Below are positions 55,207 through 64,000 of a stretch of 64,000 nucleotides of DNA, in pieces (within the stretch, counting starts at the first letter, position 1; every line of letters begins with the position of its first letter). The notes below the pieces were generated by a model. The model was not told the DNA's origin and did not search any database. It saw only the letters and a list, made by a program, of their open reading frames with translations. A program made the position numbers and the translations under genes. Origin of the DNA: Semisulcospira habei (lineage: Eukaryota; Mollusca; Gastropoda; Semisulcospiridae); the NCBI GenBank assembly GCA_036245525.1, contig BTPG01000005.1, positions 175,428,078 to 175,492,077 of the forward strand. The letters run 5' to 3'.

Positions 55207-55510
55207 ACACACACACACTATTTGGGCATAGAGGACTATTGTTTACCATGAACAGGAAGTATTCTCAGGAAGGCCAACTCTGACAGCATTGAGTGGTGGG
55301 GTGTGGGGGTAGGTGGCGTGTACGGTAGTCATTATTTCTCGGGAAGATATTTTAACTAGCCTTTTGTTTCCAAGGGGTTGGGGGACCTGACTGGGCAGAT
55401 AATGCTGTTAAATGTATTTGGTCAAGTGCGTTTGTTTATTTACGGAAAGGATTAAATAAATCAATTGTTTCTTAAATGGGTGGGGTTGTATTCTCCTATA
55501 TTGTATCTCT
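55168..55510. repeat. Polinton right terminal inverted repeat
   Basis: Complement of the left repeat; its (GA)n tract is about 35 bp and its GT/CA run slightly longer, so the two ends differ mainly in microsatellite length. Ends ATTGTATCTCT at 55510. Confidence 0.93.
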
Positions 55511-55516
55511 CGGGAG
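55511..55516. repeat. Polinton target-site duplication, right
   Basis: CGGGAG, identical to the left copy. Confidence 0.92.
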
Positions 55517-55572
55517 ATGGATTGCCTTCAAAGGGCAGAATTGTGACGAAATTACAAGTCTTCTTGAATTAG

Positions 55573-55641
55573 TGTGCTGGTCTGTGGCTTTGAACCTTAC
55601 GGCTTTCAGACGCAATGCGCAATGTCACAGATCAGTGCACA
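55573..55641. repeat. Family C hairpin, diverged
   Basis: TGTGCTGGTCTGTGGCTTTG and ATGTCACAGATCAGTGCACA ends; centre partly lost. It lies 57 bases beyond the Polinton. Confidence 0.65.
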
Positions 55642-55868
55642 CCTGTAAGAAATGGGAACGGCCTACATAATTTTAAAGAAGTCTCCTCAAAGTCGATCTT
55701 GATATTATTGTTCCAATAGTCATTACGGACTACTATTAATACAACCAGTCAATTATCGTTAATGACACACACACCAGTCAGTCATCGTTAATAACACAAA
55801 CCACTCATACCTGACAGCTTCGCCGCTAGCAACCACTATTTCCGTAAATGTCATTTTCGTAATTACCC

Positions 55869-55948
55869 TTAACTCATTCGAGACGTGCCGATTCCGGATA
55901 CACGGCTTATGCCGCGTATCCGGAGGCGGCACGTCTCGAATGAGTTAA
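55869..55948. mobile_element. Family D hairpin MITE, copy 2
   Basis: 80 bp, TTAACTCATTCGAGACGTGC and its exact complement with TTAA at both ends. This copy is not followed by family A. Confidence 0.85.
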
Positions 55949-56128
55949 CCAAACCGTTTTTGGAAGGGCCTTCAATCGCACAAAGCGAAGCGCCCATTTC
56001 TAAATTGAGAAATATTAATTCTATGTTTGGCCTATATTCAGGCAGTCTTGGGATCCTCCAGTACAACCTAAATTGCGTTATTCTGTGGCACTGTTATAGC
56101 TTTTTCTTCACCCTTTATTCCATAAAAT

Positions 56129-56188
56129 GTGTGCGGTTTTGGACTTAATGACTTTGAACCGTGAGGCCCAAAGTCCCAGACTGGCACC
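56129..56188. repeat. Family C hairpin, degenerate
   Basis: GTGCGGTTTTGGACTTAATG and GGCCCAAAGTCCCAGACTGG remain. Confidence 0.5.
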
Positions 56189-56213
56189 AACATATTTCTA
56201 CTACCGATTCATA

Positions 56214-56286
56214 TTACCCCTTTGGCTGTCGGTAGCGCTACAGGAATCATCACGACAAAAAGCGCTACTGACAGCCATAGGGTTAA
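56214..56286. mobile_element. Family E hairpin MITE
   Basis: TTACCCCTTTGGCTGTCGGT and CTGACAGCCATAGGGTTAA ends. The left inner arm is shortened (AGCGCTACAGGAATCATCAC). Confidence 0.75.
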
Positions 56287-56401
56287 AAGGATATTGCTGA
56301 CACAGCGTTGGTCTCATCCGGCAGCAATCCCTTGCGAACCTGGCGGTTACTGTTGTTTAATATCCTGTTGTAGGAAAAAGGATGCTTAACCGTTGAATGT
56401 A

Positions 56402-56431
56402 GGGTGTGCTGGTCACAGAACAGCACACCCT
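56402..56431. repeat. Family C hairpin, collapsed
   Basis: GGGTGTGCTGGTCACAG joins directly to AACAGCACACCC; the inner stem is missing. Confidence 0.6.
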
Positions 56432-56717
56432 GATTGAACGCTTCTGAGGCGAATTCTGCAGCCATTGGCGCAAATGAATCTTCGTCCTCGGGTTTACTGC
56501 GGTCAGAAGATTGGTCGGATCAGGAAGCCGCACAGAGCCGCATGCGACCCATAAGCTGGCGGGAGGCTTAATTTTGCGTGCCTCTTGGAGATGGCCGGCT
56601 TGTATGGTGCTTTCTTTTTCTTGCTGTAGGAGTGTTAATTGAGAAATAAGTTGCAGGATCGGAAGAAAAGAGTTGATTTAACCCTTTGACATCTAAAGCC
56701 AGATTGCTGACGCAAGT

Positions 56718-57240
<523 letters not shown>

Positions 57241-57490
57241 GCTATGATAACTGAAGGGCGGTGACTGACTGATTAGAGTGCAGCCATGACGAAATGAGCA
57301 AAACAACTCATAACCGGTCAGCTTTGAGAGATGGATCGACTATGACGACTCTGAAGCTGTACCTCACAGCTTCAGGTGTCAAGCTCCATCCGTTTCTGGC
57401 CCTGACTCTGGAAGCGAAAGAGTTAACTGGAAATACGCAGAGTCCGCGTTTACATCCTTCTGCCGCACAATCAGCCATCTTTTCCCATCT

Positions 57491-57557
57491 GCAAGAGAAA
57501 TATATTCACATGAGGCCACTGAAGCCACAGGGGGCTCATGTGAATCTATGTCTCTTG
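57491..57557. repeat. Family A hairpin, variant copy
   Basis: Arms carry paired changes: ATATTCACATGAGGCC on the left against GGGCTCATGTGAATCTAT on the right. Confidence 0.75.
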
Positions 57558-57738
57558 CTGACCTATATCGGCTGTATATGTGCCTCGTGTGGAGGGCGTT
57601 ATATTGGGTTAAGAGTAAACCTGACTACGGCTTACCTCATGCAGTGGCGGACAATGGCCGGGCCTTGCCCAATGGACTACGTTGGTCTGAGATTAGTGAA
57701 GAGTTCTTAATAAATGTCCGTGCCTGCCTGTTCCATCT

Positions 57739-57770
57739 GCAAGAGGCATAGATTCCTATGAGCCCCTGCA
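57739..57770. repeat. Family A hairpin, left arm only
   Basis: GCAAGAGGCATAGATTCCTA to GAGCCCCTGCAT, then unrelated sequence. Confidence 0.65.
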
Positions 57771-57958
57771 TCACGTAAACCTTAAACCCACAATGTTATT
57801 TATTATGCGTAGACCTGTCTATATCTGTACTTTAGGGCGGTAGAAATGTTATTAGTATTTATGCATCTGACCATCAGTACGAAGTACAGTTTTGTAAAAT
57901 TATATAGAAAATCCAAGCAAAGAAAGAAACACGCTTAGAAAAGACATTAAAGAAAATC
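57771..57958. other. No gene seen
   Basis: AT-rich unique sequence. Confidence 0.4.
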
Positions 57959-58040
57959 CCAACAAAGAAACACACTTAGGAAGACATTGACAACACTGTT
58001 GTGTTATCATTGTCTTTTCTGTCTTTCTATCCTTGTTGGA
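57959..58040. repeat. Family F hairpin, copy 2
   Basis: AACAAAGAAACACACTTAGG and TTGTCTTTTCTGTCTTTC arms meet at AACACTGTTGTG; a direct partial copy lies just upstream (57917-57947). Confidence 0.6.
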
Positions 58041-58316
58041 ATTTCTTTCCGATTTACACCCTTGACAATCCCTTTTTTCCTTTTTTCGTGAACTTTTTTT
58101 CTATTTGAAAAACCTCTTTCCTCTGTAGGAGCATGGGTTTTTGCTTAGTCTTGCCGGATGCATGCTCAGAAAGTCTTCTAGTGCTAGTGCTGGGGTCGGT
58201 CCCATTTAGGTCCATGGTTTTCGGATGGAAAATACCACCGAGGACTCGCCTACCGGATATTTCATCGTCGAACGACTGGGGGTGAATAGTGCCAGAGTGA
58301 ATAATGAAACCAAGAT

Positions 58317-58386
58317 GTGTGCTGGTGTGTGATTTTGGACCTTACGGCTTAAAGCCGTAACGTTCAAAATCACACACCAGCACACA
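58317..58386. repeat. Family C hairpin, best-preserved copy
   Basis: TGTGTGCTGGTGTGTGATTT to CTTACGGCTTAAAGCCGTAA, with arms complementary almost throughout. The C-to-G change in the outer arm is matched on both sides (GGTGTGTGA and TCACACACC). Confidence 0.85.
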
Positions 58387-58581
58387 GATTCCTAATTATT
58401 GTAGGGTGTTTAGTTGCAGTCTGAATGCCTCATATCCGTCTCGCAGCTCAATTGCAACTGGAATTGATTAAACCTAGACAAGAAAAGGTACAGCTTACAT
58501 TGTCATTACCCTTCGTCGTTTCGAGGTTTCACGCAAATCTAACCCATTCCCTTGCCGAGAAAAAGTGAATACGATCTACTG

Positions 58582-58651
58582 CAAGATGCACAGATCCTCA
58601 GTCCTGAGCCCCCGCGATTGCGGGGGCTCACGAGGATCTGTGCATCTTGCT
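58582..58651. repeat. Family A hairpin, GATGCACAG subfamily
   Basis: GCAAGATGCACAGATCC and GGATCTGTGCATCTTGC are exact complements, differing from the usual arm at several paired positions. The left arm has a 4-base AGTC duplication. Confidence 0.8.
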
Positions 58652-59288
58652 GACACCGCATTGTATATCCATGTCCCTTGGACTGCTGGGCCTTATTGGC
58701 GTTGGAATAACAAAGATTTCAGACACACAATCTGCGTCCTCTTTTAGTGAAGGGGACAGGCACTCTTACAGAGAGATGTGTTACTTGGAAGCACCGGATA
58801 ATGCGAGTTTTGTTTTTCGAGAGAGTGCTACGCCCCAAGCTTCTCGATCCCCGCCCCAAGCATTCATCGGGTCTCACGTCATAGCGATTCTCTTTGAGGA
58901 AGACACATTTTACTTCTAGAATCTAAAATGTATTTGGACTGATGTGCAATTGTGCACTACTAATGTGTTCCGCCGTGAGATGGCTTTAGACGCCTGGTCG
59001 GCGTTATACCCCAATAACTAACTACTAATGTGTTAAAAAGTCGGTTCGACTATCATTTTCATAAGAAGAAATATTTTGAGCCGCTGAACGAATCACCCAA
59101 TCAAACAGCTCACAGTTGCGGCCATTTGCAAGCGGTTACGAGACTTCCGGTTTTTGACGACGTGTGGGGCGCAGAGCTCATTGGGGTGTAACAAGAGTGC
59201 ATGGTAGATTGTCCAGCTTATAGAAACCTTTAGGAAGTCAATCACTGGACAAGCTAGACCATCAGAAACGGAAAAGAAAATACGGTCA
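58652..59288. other. No gene seen
   Basis: Begins with the family A right flank (GGCGTTGGAATAACAAAGAT), then unique sequence. Confidence 0.5.
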
Positions 59289-59361
59289 TTAACTCATTCC
59301 AGACCTAAGGCATATAGATACGTGGTTATAGCCGCGTATCCGTATGTCTGGAATGAGGTAA
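59289..59361. mobile_element. Family D hairpin MITE, copy 3
   Basis: TTAACTCATTCCAGACCTAA and TATGTCTGGAATGAGGTAA. The terminal GTAA is shared with the next family A element. Confidence 0.75.
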
Positions 59362-59571
59362 CCCCTTCACTGCTAGAGGACGCAGGTTGTGTTCTGGAAT
59401 TCATTGTAAATTCACCGTAAAAGATTCGAAGTCGTCAAAGGAACAGGGATGCAAAGTGGTTTCAGCAAGAGGGATAGATTCTCATGAGACCCCGCAACCG
59501 CAGGGGCTCATGAGGATCTGTACCTCTTTCATTTGGTGGCGTTCAGTTTTTCTCAGCAGTGAAGAGGTTAA
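59358..59571. mobile_element. Family A MITE following family D
   Basis: Left GTAACCCCTTCACTGCTAG, right AGCAGTGAAGAGGTTAA; hairpin 59465-59530. Confidence 0.8.
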
Positions 59572-59670
59572 ATAATCCGAACCTTGTGACAGACAGCCTT
59601 TGAAGGAGGACACGGTGAATCCCGGACGAATGCTTGACGCGTGCAATGCTTATTTGCAGGGAGGAATGTG

Positions 59671-59741
59671 TTTGCTGGCCGGCGATTTGCACCTTACTGC
59701 TTACAGTCGAAGTTTAGTCCAACATCACAGACCAGCACACG
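59671..59741. repeat. Family C hairpin, diverged
   Basis: GTTTGCTGGCCGGCGATTTG and CAACATCACAGACCAGCACAC. Confidence 0.6.
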
Positions 59742-59977
59742 AGTATTGAAAGGCCAATTATTTAGTTACTAGTTACTATTTACTAGTTACTTTTTAGTTA
59801 CTAGGGTTTAGCGCCGATCAGATTACAAGAAGACCAAATGCGAAAGAGCCTTTTTCGACTAATCTTTGATATATATAAGTTTTTCACTATTGGGACTGTC
59901 ACTGTTTTACAAGAAAGAGATAAACCCGTGTTGATGTAGCCCAGCTGTCCATGAAACATGAATACAAAGCGGTGTCA

Positions 59978-60044
59978 GCAAGAGGCATAGATCCTCTTGA
60001 GCCCCCGCAGTTTGCGGGAGCTCATGAGGATCTGTGCCTCTTGC
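59978..60044. repeat. Family A hairpin copy
   Basis: Near-perfect stem with loop CGCAGTTTGCG; the right flank CACGGCGTTGAAGAGG resembles the family A terminus. Confidence 0.8.
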
Positions 60045-60551
60045 GGATGAATCATGTTCACTCTTTCACGGCGTTGAAGAGGATAATGGCTTTTTGTGTG
60101 TGACTGATTTCAAGAAAACCCTCGAACAAACAAGCCTCTAAAATGTGGAACACCTCGACTGAGTGAGAGTGCGTTTATATTAATGTATAACCAGCGCATG
60201 GTTTTTCAAAGCCGATTCACGATGTAATCACTGATTTTTCCACTTTGATGGTGAATGGGAAAACCAATTTCATTCAAATCACGCCCGATTGTTTTTAAAA
60301 GAGCACATGTGCGTTGTTCTTTTCAAGAGGCTGACAGCAAATTTTACAGCCGGGTTACTTCGTGACTGTGATTACAAAACTACTGTTGAATGTTGAAATA
60401 CCGCAGCTTTGAAAGAAAGTAATTTTCTATTGACGTGCCGCAAGAGACCGCACAAGTTATATTTATTTTTACATGCATTGAAATCACGCTTGCATTATTT
60501 GTAATCATTTGCCACTTTTGCGCTTGTGAGCCTTATTTTTAAAACCTCTGT
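60045..60551. other. No gene seen
   Basis: Unique AT-rich sequence. Confidence 0.45.
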
Positions 60552-60570
60552 TTAACCTTTCACGTCCAGC

Positions 60571-60922
60571 TGGGGTTAGGTACTTTTTAGTTCCCAGGGT
60601 CACCCTGGTCAGCCCCACAGGGTGAGTTTTTCTCTCTATTCTGGGGCATGTGTTTCTGTCTACCCGAGGTCCATTCACCTGTATTTGCCTTTTTAAAACT
60701 CTCCCTACTGTCTGCGCTGCCTGTAGCTCTTGATATTGGATGTGTGTTGCTAAATGGTCTTAGCTTTATTTAGGCCCCATGTGTTAGGTTTATTTAATGT
60801 ATTTGACCGGCTGGCGACATACATTCAATGTTCTGTTTAGTTGTTTTTTTTCACAAGCAGTGCAGGCACGTCCTGAGAAAGCCTTGTTGCTGTCGGGACG
60901 TTAAGCAATGTACAATCAATCA
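60571..60922 (+). mobile_element. SINE-like retroposon, copy 2
   Basis: Same sequence as 18143-18538 without its first bases and with a shorter T tract; ends TTAAGCAATGTACAATCAAT. No clear target duplication was seen. Confidence 0.75.
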
Positions 60923-60961
60923 GCCAAAGCCCAGTGGCTTTCGTATTCACCCCTGCGTTAT

Positions 60962-61040
60962 CAGACAAAGACATACACGGTTGCATGCAATTATTTTTAT
61001 ATAAAAAAAAATAATTGCATGCAACAGTGTTTGTCTTTGA
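60962..61040. repeat. Hairpin with AT-rich loop
   Basis: CAGACAAAGACATACACGG and TTGCATGCAATTATTTTTAT pair with AAATAATTGCATGCAACAGT and GTTTGTCTTTGA. Only one copy seen here. Confidence 0.65.
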
Positions 61041-61303
61041 AAGCAGGGCACGGAATATTCCGTCAATCAGGGAACACGGATATGAATAAAGTCAGCAAGA
61101 GGCAACGAACCTCATGAGCCCCCGCATCCGCGGGGGCTCATGAGGTTCTTTGCCTCTGGCAGTTGGATTATATCACTTATTCTCGGCAGTAAAGGGGTTA
61201 ACTTTTTGAAGTTTGAGATCCCGTTCCTGAAAACATTCATCTGGGTCGAAGGCCACAAAGCGGGAGTAATTACCAGGCTGCTCTAAAACAGTAAAAACTG
61301 AAG

Positions 61304-61371
61304 TTAACCCTTTTGCTATCGGCAGCGCTTTTTGTTGAGGTGATTCCTGCAGGAATTACCACGACAAAAAA
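61304..61371. mobile_element. Family E MITE, right end lost
   Basis: TTAACCCTTTTGCTATCGGC and the inner GATTCCTGCAGGAATTACC palindrome are present; the right arm degrades into an A-rich run. Confidence 0.65.
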
Positions 61372-61443
61372 ACAAAAAAAAAATCATTCAGCTGCTTTGC
61401 AAGACTTCTGTCTGCTCTGGCAGCAAGGCCATTCACTGCGTCT

Positions 61444-61510
61444 ACAAGAGGCATAGATCCTTATGAGTTCCTTCAAAGTGAAGGGGCTGATGAAGATATA
61501 CGCCTCTTCC
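61444..61510. repeat. Family A hairpin, diverged
   Basis: ACAAGAGGCATAGATCCTTA and GAAGATATACGCCTCTTCC; the G/C block is replaced by TTCCTTCAAAGTGAAGG. Confidence 0.65.
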
Positions 61511-61711
61511 CGGCTTACGTCTGCATTCCATTGGAGTTTCAGACAAGACTTTCCGTCGGGTCCCTTATGCGTCTAAAGTGGATGTTATGGAGGAAACATG
61601 AAATTACAACAATGCTGTTCATTCTTCAAACAAACGCTAAGGGAATTGCTGGCGTAGACCGAACGTCTATTGACCAACTCCGCTGAAGGTGTACAGTCGC
61701 AAAAAACCGCC

Positions 61712-61779
61712 AGCAAAAGGCATAGATCCGCAAGAGCCCCCGCAACTTGCGGGGGCTCATGAGGATCTATGCATGTTGA
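61712..61779. repeat. Family A hairpin copy
   Basis: GCAAAAGGCATAGATCC on the left and GGATCTATGCATGTTGA on the right; the G/C stem is perfect. Confidence 0.75.
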
Positions 61780-61817
61780 AGATTTCTTTCGTCCTGAAAA
61801 CATGGGGACCGAGTCAA

Positions 61818-61888
61818 GCAAGAGGTAAAAAAATTCTTCACGACCCTCCCGCAACGTGTGCGGGCTCATGAGGATCTATTCCTGTTGC
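61818..61888. repeat. Family A hairpin, left arm diverged
   Basis: The right arm CGGGCTCATGAGGATCTATT is typical; the left arm has AAAAAAATTCTTCACGACC. It lies 40 bases from the previous copy. Confidence 0.6.
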
Positions 61889-62247
61889 GGATGTGTTGCG
61901 TTCTCTGTGGGGACGATCAGACTTAGCATTAGGGTGAACAACAACCATTAATGCTTTAAGACAGGACAAGGCTGACTTGGGCTAATATTCAGATAATTCT
62001 CTCTCCACTATGCTTGTCAAATCAGGTGGCCGGAAGGAAAGGTAGGCTAATGGCTGCTGCTGGTTCGTTTTTATTTTGTCTTTCTGCGTCGCTCACAGTG
62101 AAAGAGGCCTTTGTCCAAGAGAAGGTCAGCCACAGTCAGTCCATCCATGCAATCCTCAGTTAATCTTTGTCAAGGATGAGTGGACAAATGTTACGGGATC
62201 AAGAGCATGACAGTGACTGCCAAGCAAGTGTAAAATGCAAAGGAATG
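61889..62247. other. No gene seen
   Basis: Unique sequence. Confidence 0.45.
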
Positions 62248-62519
62248 CCCAATAATAATAATAATTAATAATATTTACGGTATTTATAATGCGCTTATCT
62301 TATAATAATTATAACTCTAAGCGCGCACTCACAACTCGCACACGCATGCGCACGCGCTTTAGACAATGACTCACGTAACACAAATAGTGAAGATACATTA
62401 GGACGGTCAGCTTGGGCTGGGGAGTGTGGTGATATAGTGCTAGAACTGTTGAAAGAGATGAGTTTTGAGGGCAGACTGGAAGGAGGAGAGCGAGTGTTTC
62501 TGACGGAGAGAGAGTGGGA
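62248..62519 (-). pseudogene. L2-like LINE 3' fragment, copy 2
   Basis: Same 3' UTR and last codons as the copy at 2807-3671 (ATAATGCGCTTATCTTATAA, GTTTTGAGGGCAGACTGGAA), with an (AAT)n tail at 62248-62270. It is cut at about 62519, where family-F-like sequence begins. Confidence 0.75.
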
Positions 62520-62596
62520 CCAACCAAGAAAGAAACACGTCTAGAAAAGACCAATACAACAAAGCTTATTTAGTTTTCACTTAAAACCACCCAACT

Positions 62597-62662
62597 GCAA
62601 GAGGTATAGATCCTCATGAGCCCCCGCAACTGCGGGGGCTCATGAGGATCTATACCTCTTGC
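62597..62662. repeat. Family A hairpin, perfect stem
   Basis: 66 bp with fully complementary arms around GCAACTGC; GGTATAGATCC and GGATCTATACC differ from the usual GGCATAG in both arms. Confidence 0.9.
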
Positions 62663-63158
62663 TGAGACAACTTTGTAACCATGTTCCTTGTACGGCTGGG
62701 GATCATTGACGTGGAATTTACAATGTTTTCAAAACACAATCTGCGTCCACTGGTAGTGCAGGCCTTCACTTTTCGGAGTTTAAACCCGGGAGATGAATAA
62801 ATTGTGTTGTTTGTCTATTTTTAAAAAGGGATTTGAACCATTTTCTCAAAATAGACGAGCATAAAGAAACGCGATTGGTCATTTATCTTTTTTGAGGCAA
62901 GAGATTCAACTGAAGAGATGACGTGAAAAAAGGTTAACGAAGAACCAACCTCATAATGTTAGGGACTTTTGAAAGGATTAATAAATTCGATTCTCAAAGG
63001 ACCTAAATCTATTCACGTTGATTGGGTTAGTTTTATTCTAATGCTGTTGTAATATGAAGAATGGCACGCGATGAGCCCATAAATGCTGGACTTCACTTTT
63101 GTTTTGTACTGTTATCAGAACATAAATGTTGTCAGTGTAAATTCCCTTTACGAGGATA
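62663..63158. other. Family A flank then unique sequence
   Basis: To about 62770 the sequence is the family A right flank (TGCGTCCACTGGTAGTGCAG); after that nothing recognised. Confidence 0.5.
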
Positions 63159-63340
63159 TTAACCTCTTCATTGCCAGCAGATCTTCGCAGACGACACAGA
63201 ATAACCCACTCCATCTGAGTACATGGACGGGGTTACGGTCTGCAAGATGCACAGATCCTCATGAGCCCCCGCATATGCATAGGTTCATGAGGATCTATGC
63301 CTCATGCAAGTGGGTACCGTTAGCTGTTCAGCGGTGAAAA
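63159..63340. mobile_element. Family A MITE, GATGCACAG subfamily
   Basis: Left TTAACCTCTTCATTGCCAGC; hairpin 63242-63307. The left arm has GATGCACAGATCC but the right arm ends GGATCTATGCCTCATGC, so the arms belong to two subfamilies. Confidence 0.7.
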
Positions 63341-63403
63341 TGTAATCTAAACTTGAACGCCAATTAATTTCAGCAAAGTTTGGAGCCTCGGCCGATCTTG
63401 CGT

Positions 63404-63989
63404 TTAATACCTTCACTGCCGGGACAAAGCAAGCATCACCCAAACGCAAGAAACAAAGATCCTCATAAGCCCCGCAGACGCGGGGGCTCATGGAGTATGC
63501 CTGTTGATTACGCCACGGTTGTTTCACGTTACTTAAATGCGATGTATTGTCTGTGTGTGAACTGAACTGCGACGAATGGCGGCAGCAAAAACTGGCTCTG
63601 ACCCCTCCCGCCCGCCGCCCTTTGCCCCGACGCTATCATACTTACCCATCCATGCACCCCCCCCCCCTCACTCCCCCCCCCCCCACCTCCTCCAACCCCA
63701 GCAGGTCTCTTTGGCGTAAAGTTAACTCATTCAGCCCTGACGGCCGTATTTCCCAAATTTTGGAGGCGTCATCTAATGACTTTGCACCATTTGCAGGAGA
63801 TGAATCGACCATGATAATTCAAGGGCAGTGTCAGATTAGCTTGGAGCCGACAGGCGCCAAGCTGATTTGACACTGCCCTTGAATTATCATGGTCGACCCA
63901 TATCCTGCTGTAGTGCGTCAAGGCTGAATGGGTTAACAAAGATTTCACAAACACAATCTGCGTCAGCTGTCAGTAAACTGAGGGGTTAA
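63404..63989. mobile_element. Family A MITE interrupted by family B and other sequence
   Basis: Left TTAATACCTTCACTGCCGG, hairpin 63446-63506 and right ACTGAGGGGTTAA. Its internal TTAA (before CAAAGATTTC) carries the family B copy at 63722-63936. About 200 bases of C-rich unrelated sequence (63510-63715) are also present. Confidence 0.7.
63722..63936. mobile_element. Family B MITE inserted in the TTAA of family A
   Basis: TTAACTCATTCAGCCCTGAC at the left and GTCAAGGCTGAATGGGTTAA at the right; hairpin 63807-63894. The host sequence on either side (GGCGTAAAG and CAAAGATTTCACAAACAC) is contiguous in other family A copies. Confidence 0.88.
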
Positions 63990-64000
63990 GGACCATGAAC

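Larger units (their letters stand above)
36867..55510. mobile_element. Polinton/Maverick self-synthesising transposon
   Basis: A complete 18,644-bp element, or about 15.5 kb without the LINE nested in it. The evidence is long terminal inverted repeats starting AG and ending CT, a 6-bp target duplication and the diagnostic gene set: protein-primed DNA polymerase B, retroviral-type integrase, A32-like packaging ATPase, major capsid and probable penton proteins. ATPase and polymerase run rightward. Integrase and a block of eight small or structural genes run leftward. The 427-codon protein and the major capsid gene run rightward from divergent spacers. A cysteine protease was not found. The capsid genes imply that relatives can form virions. 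This copy has a disrupted polymerase and is probably not autonomous. Confidence 0.96.
60552..61201. mobile_element. Family A MITE carrying nested insertions
   Basis: Left TTAACCTTTCACGTCCAGC and right TCGGCAGTAAAGGGGTTAA enclose a SINE-like copy (60571-60922), a second hairpin (60962-61040) and the family A hairpin 61095-61160, which is of the CAACGAACC subfamily. Confidence 0.7.

Noticed and set aside
36867..55510. Recently integrated exogenous virus rather than transposon
   Set aside because: The gene set cannot by itself separate the two, but integrase, TIRs, 6-bp duplication and a decayed polymerase fit the Polinton/Maverick class; capsid genes are noted as virus-like.

Overview
This is a repeat-dense stretch of an animal (metazoan) genome. 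The transposon types, the abundance of dinucleotide microsatellites and the absence of any bacterial gene structure fit a marine invertebrate, probably a mollusc; that assignment is inference from repeat style only. I see no conventional host gene, rRNA, tRNA or CRISPR array. Almost everything recognisable is a mobile element or a remnant of one.

The centrepiece is a structurally complete Polinton/Maverick element at 36867-55510. Its ends are 343-350 bp terminal inverted repeats beginning AGAGATACAATATAGG, and it is bounded by a perfect 6-bp target-site duplication, CGGGAG (36861-36866 and 55511-55516). It carries an A32-like packaging ATPase, a protein-primed family B DNA polymerase, a retroviral-type DDE integrase, a double-jelly-roll major capsid protein, a candidate single-jelly-roll penton protein and about eight further proteins, several with membrane segments. 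I could not find the usual cysteine protease. The polymerase gene is broken twice: by a full-length RTE-like LINE (39669-42820, intact endonuclease-RT frame, 14-bp duplication), and by a one-base shift in an A10 tract. Six genes have an ATAAAA-type motif butted against the start codon, and two divergent pairs share 23- and 38-bp spacers. This suggests compact virus-like promoters.

Immediately left lies a hAT-type DNA transposon (30918-36401) with CAGGGCCGGACC termini, a probable 5-bp duplication and a three-exon transposase gene whose splice phases agree. That gene carries one frameshift.

The flanks (1-30 kb and 55.5-64 kb) are packed with short palindromic elements of at least five sequence families, called A to E here. 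Family A alone has about 30 copies of a roughly 66-bp hairpin. Families A, B, D and E end in TTAA plus a short inverted repeat, as piggyBac-type MITEs do. In one case a family B copy sits exactly in the internal TTAA of a family A copy. Several copies abut and share a single TTAA.

Also present are non-LTR retrotransposon fragments (1-1337, 2807-3671, 16916-17278, 17950-20815, 62248-62519), a SINE-like retroposon with a 15-bp duplication (18143-18538) and a second copy (60571-60922). A 4.5-kb inverted-repeat structure (22466-26993) has arms of about 1.07 kb enclosing a decayed jockey-like RT/RNase H gene.
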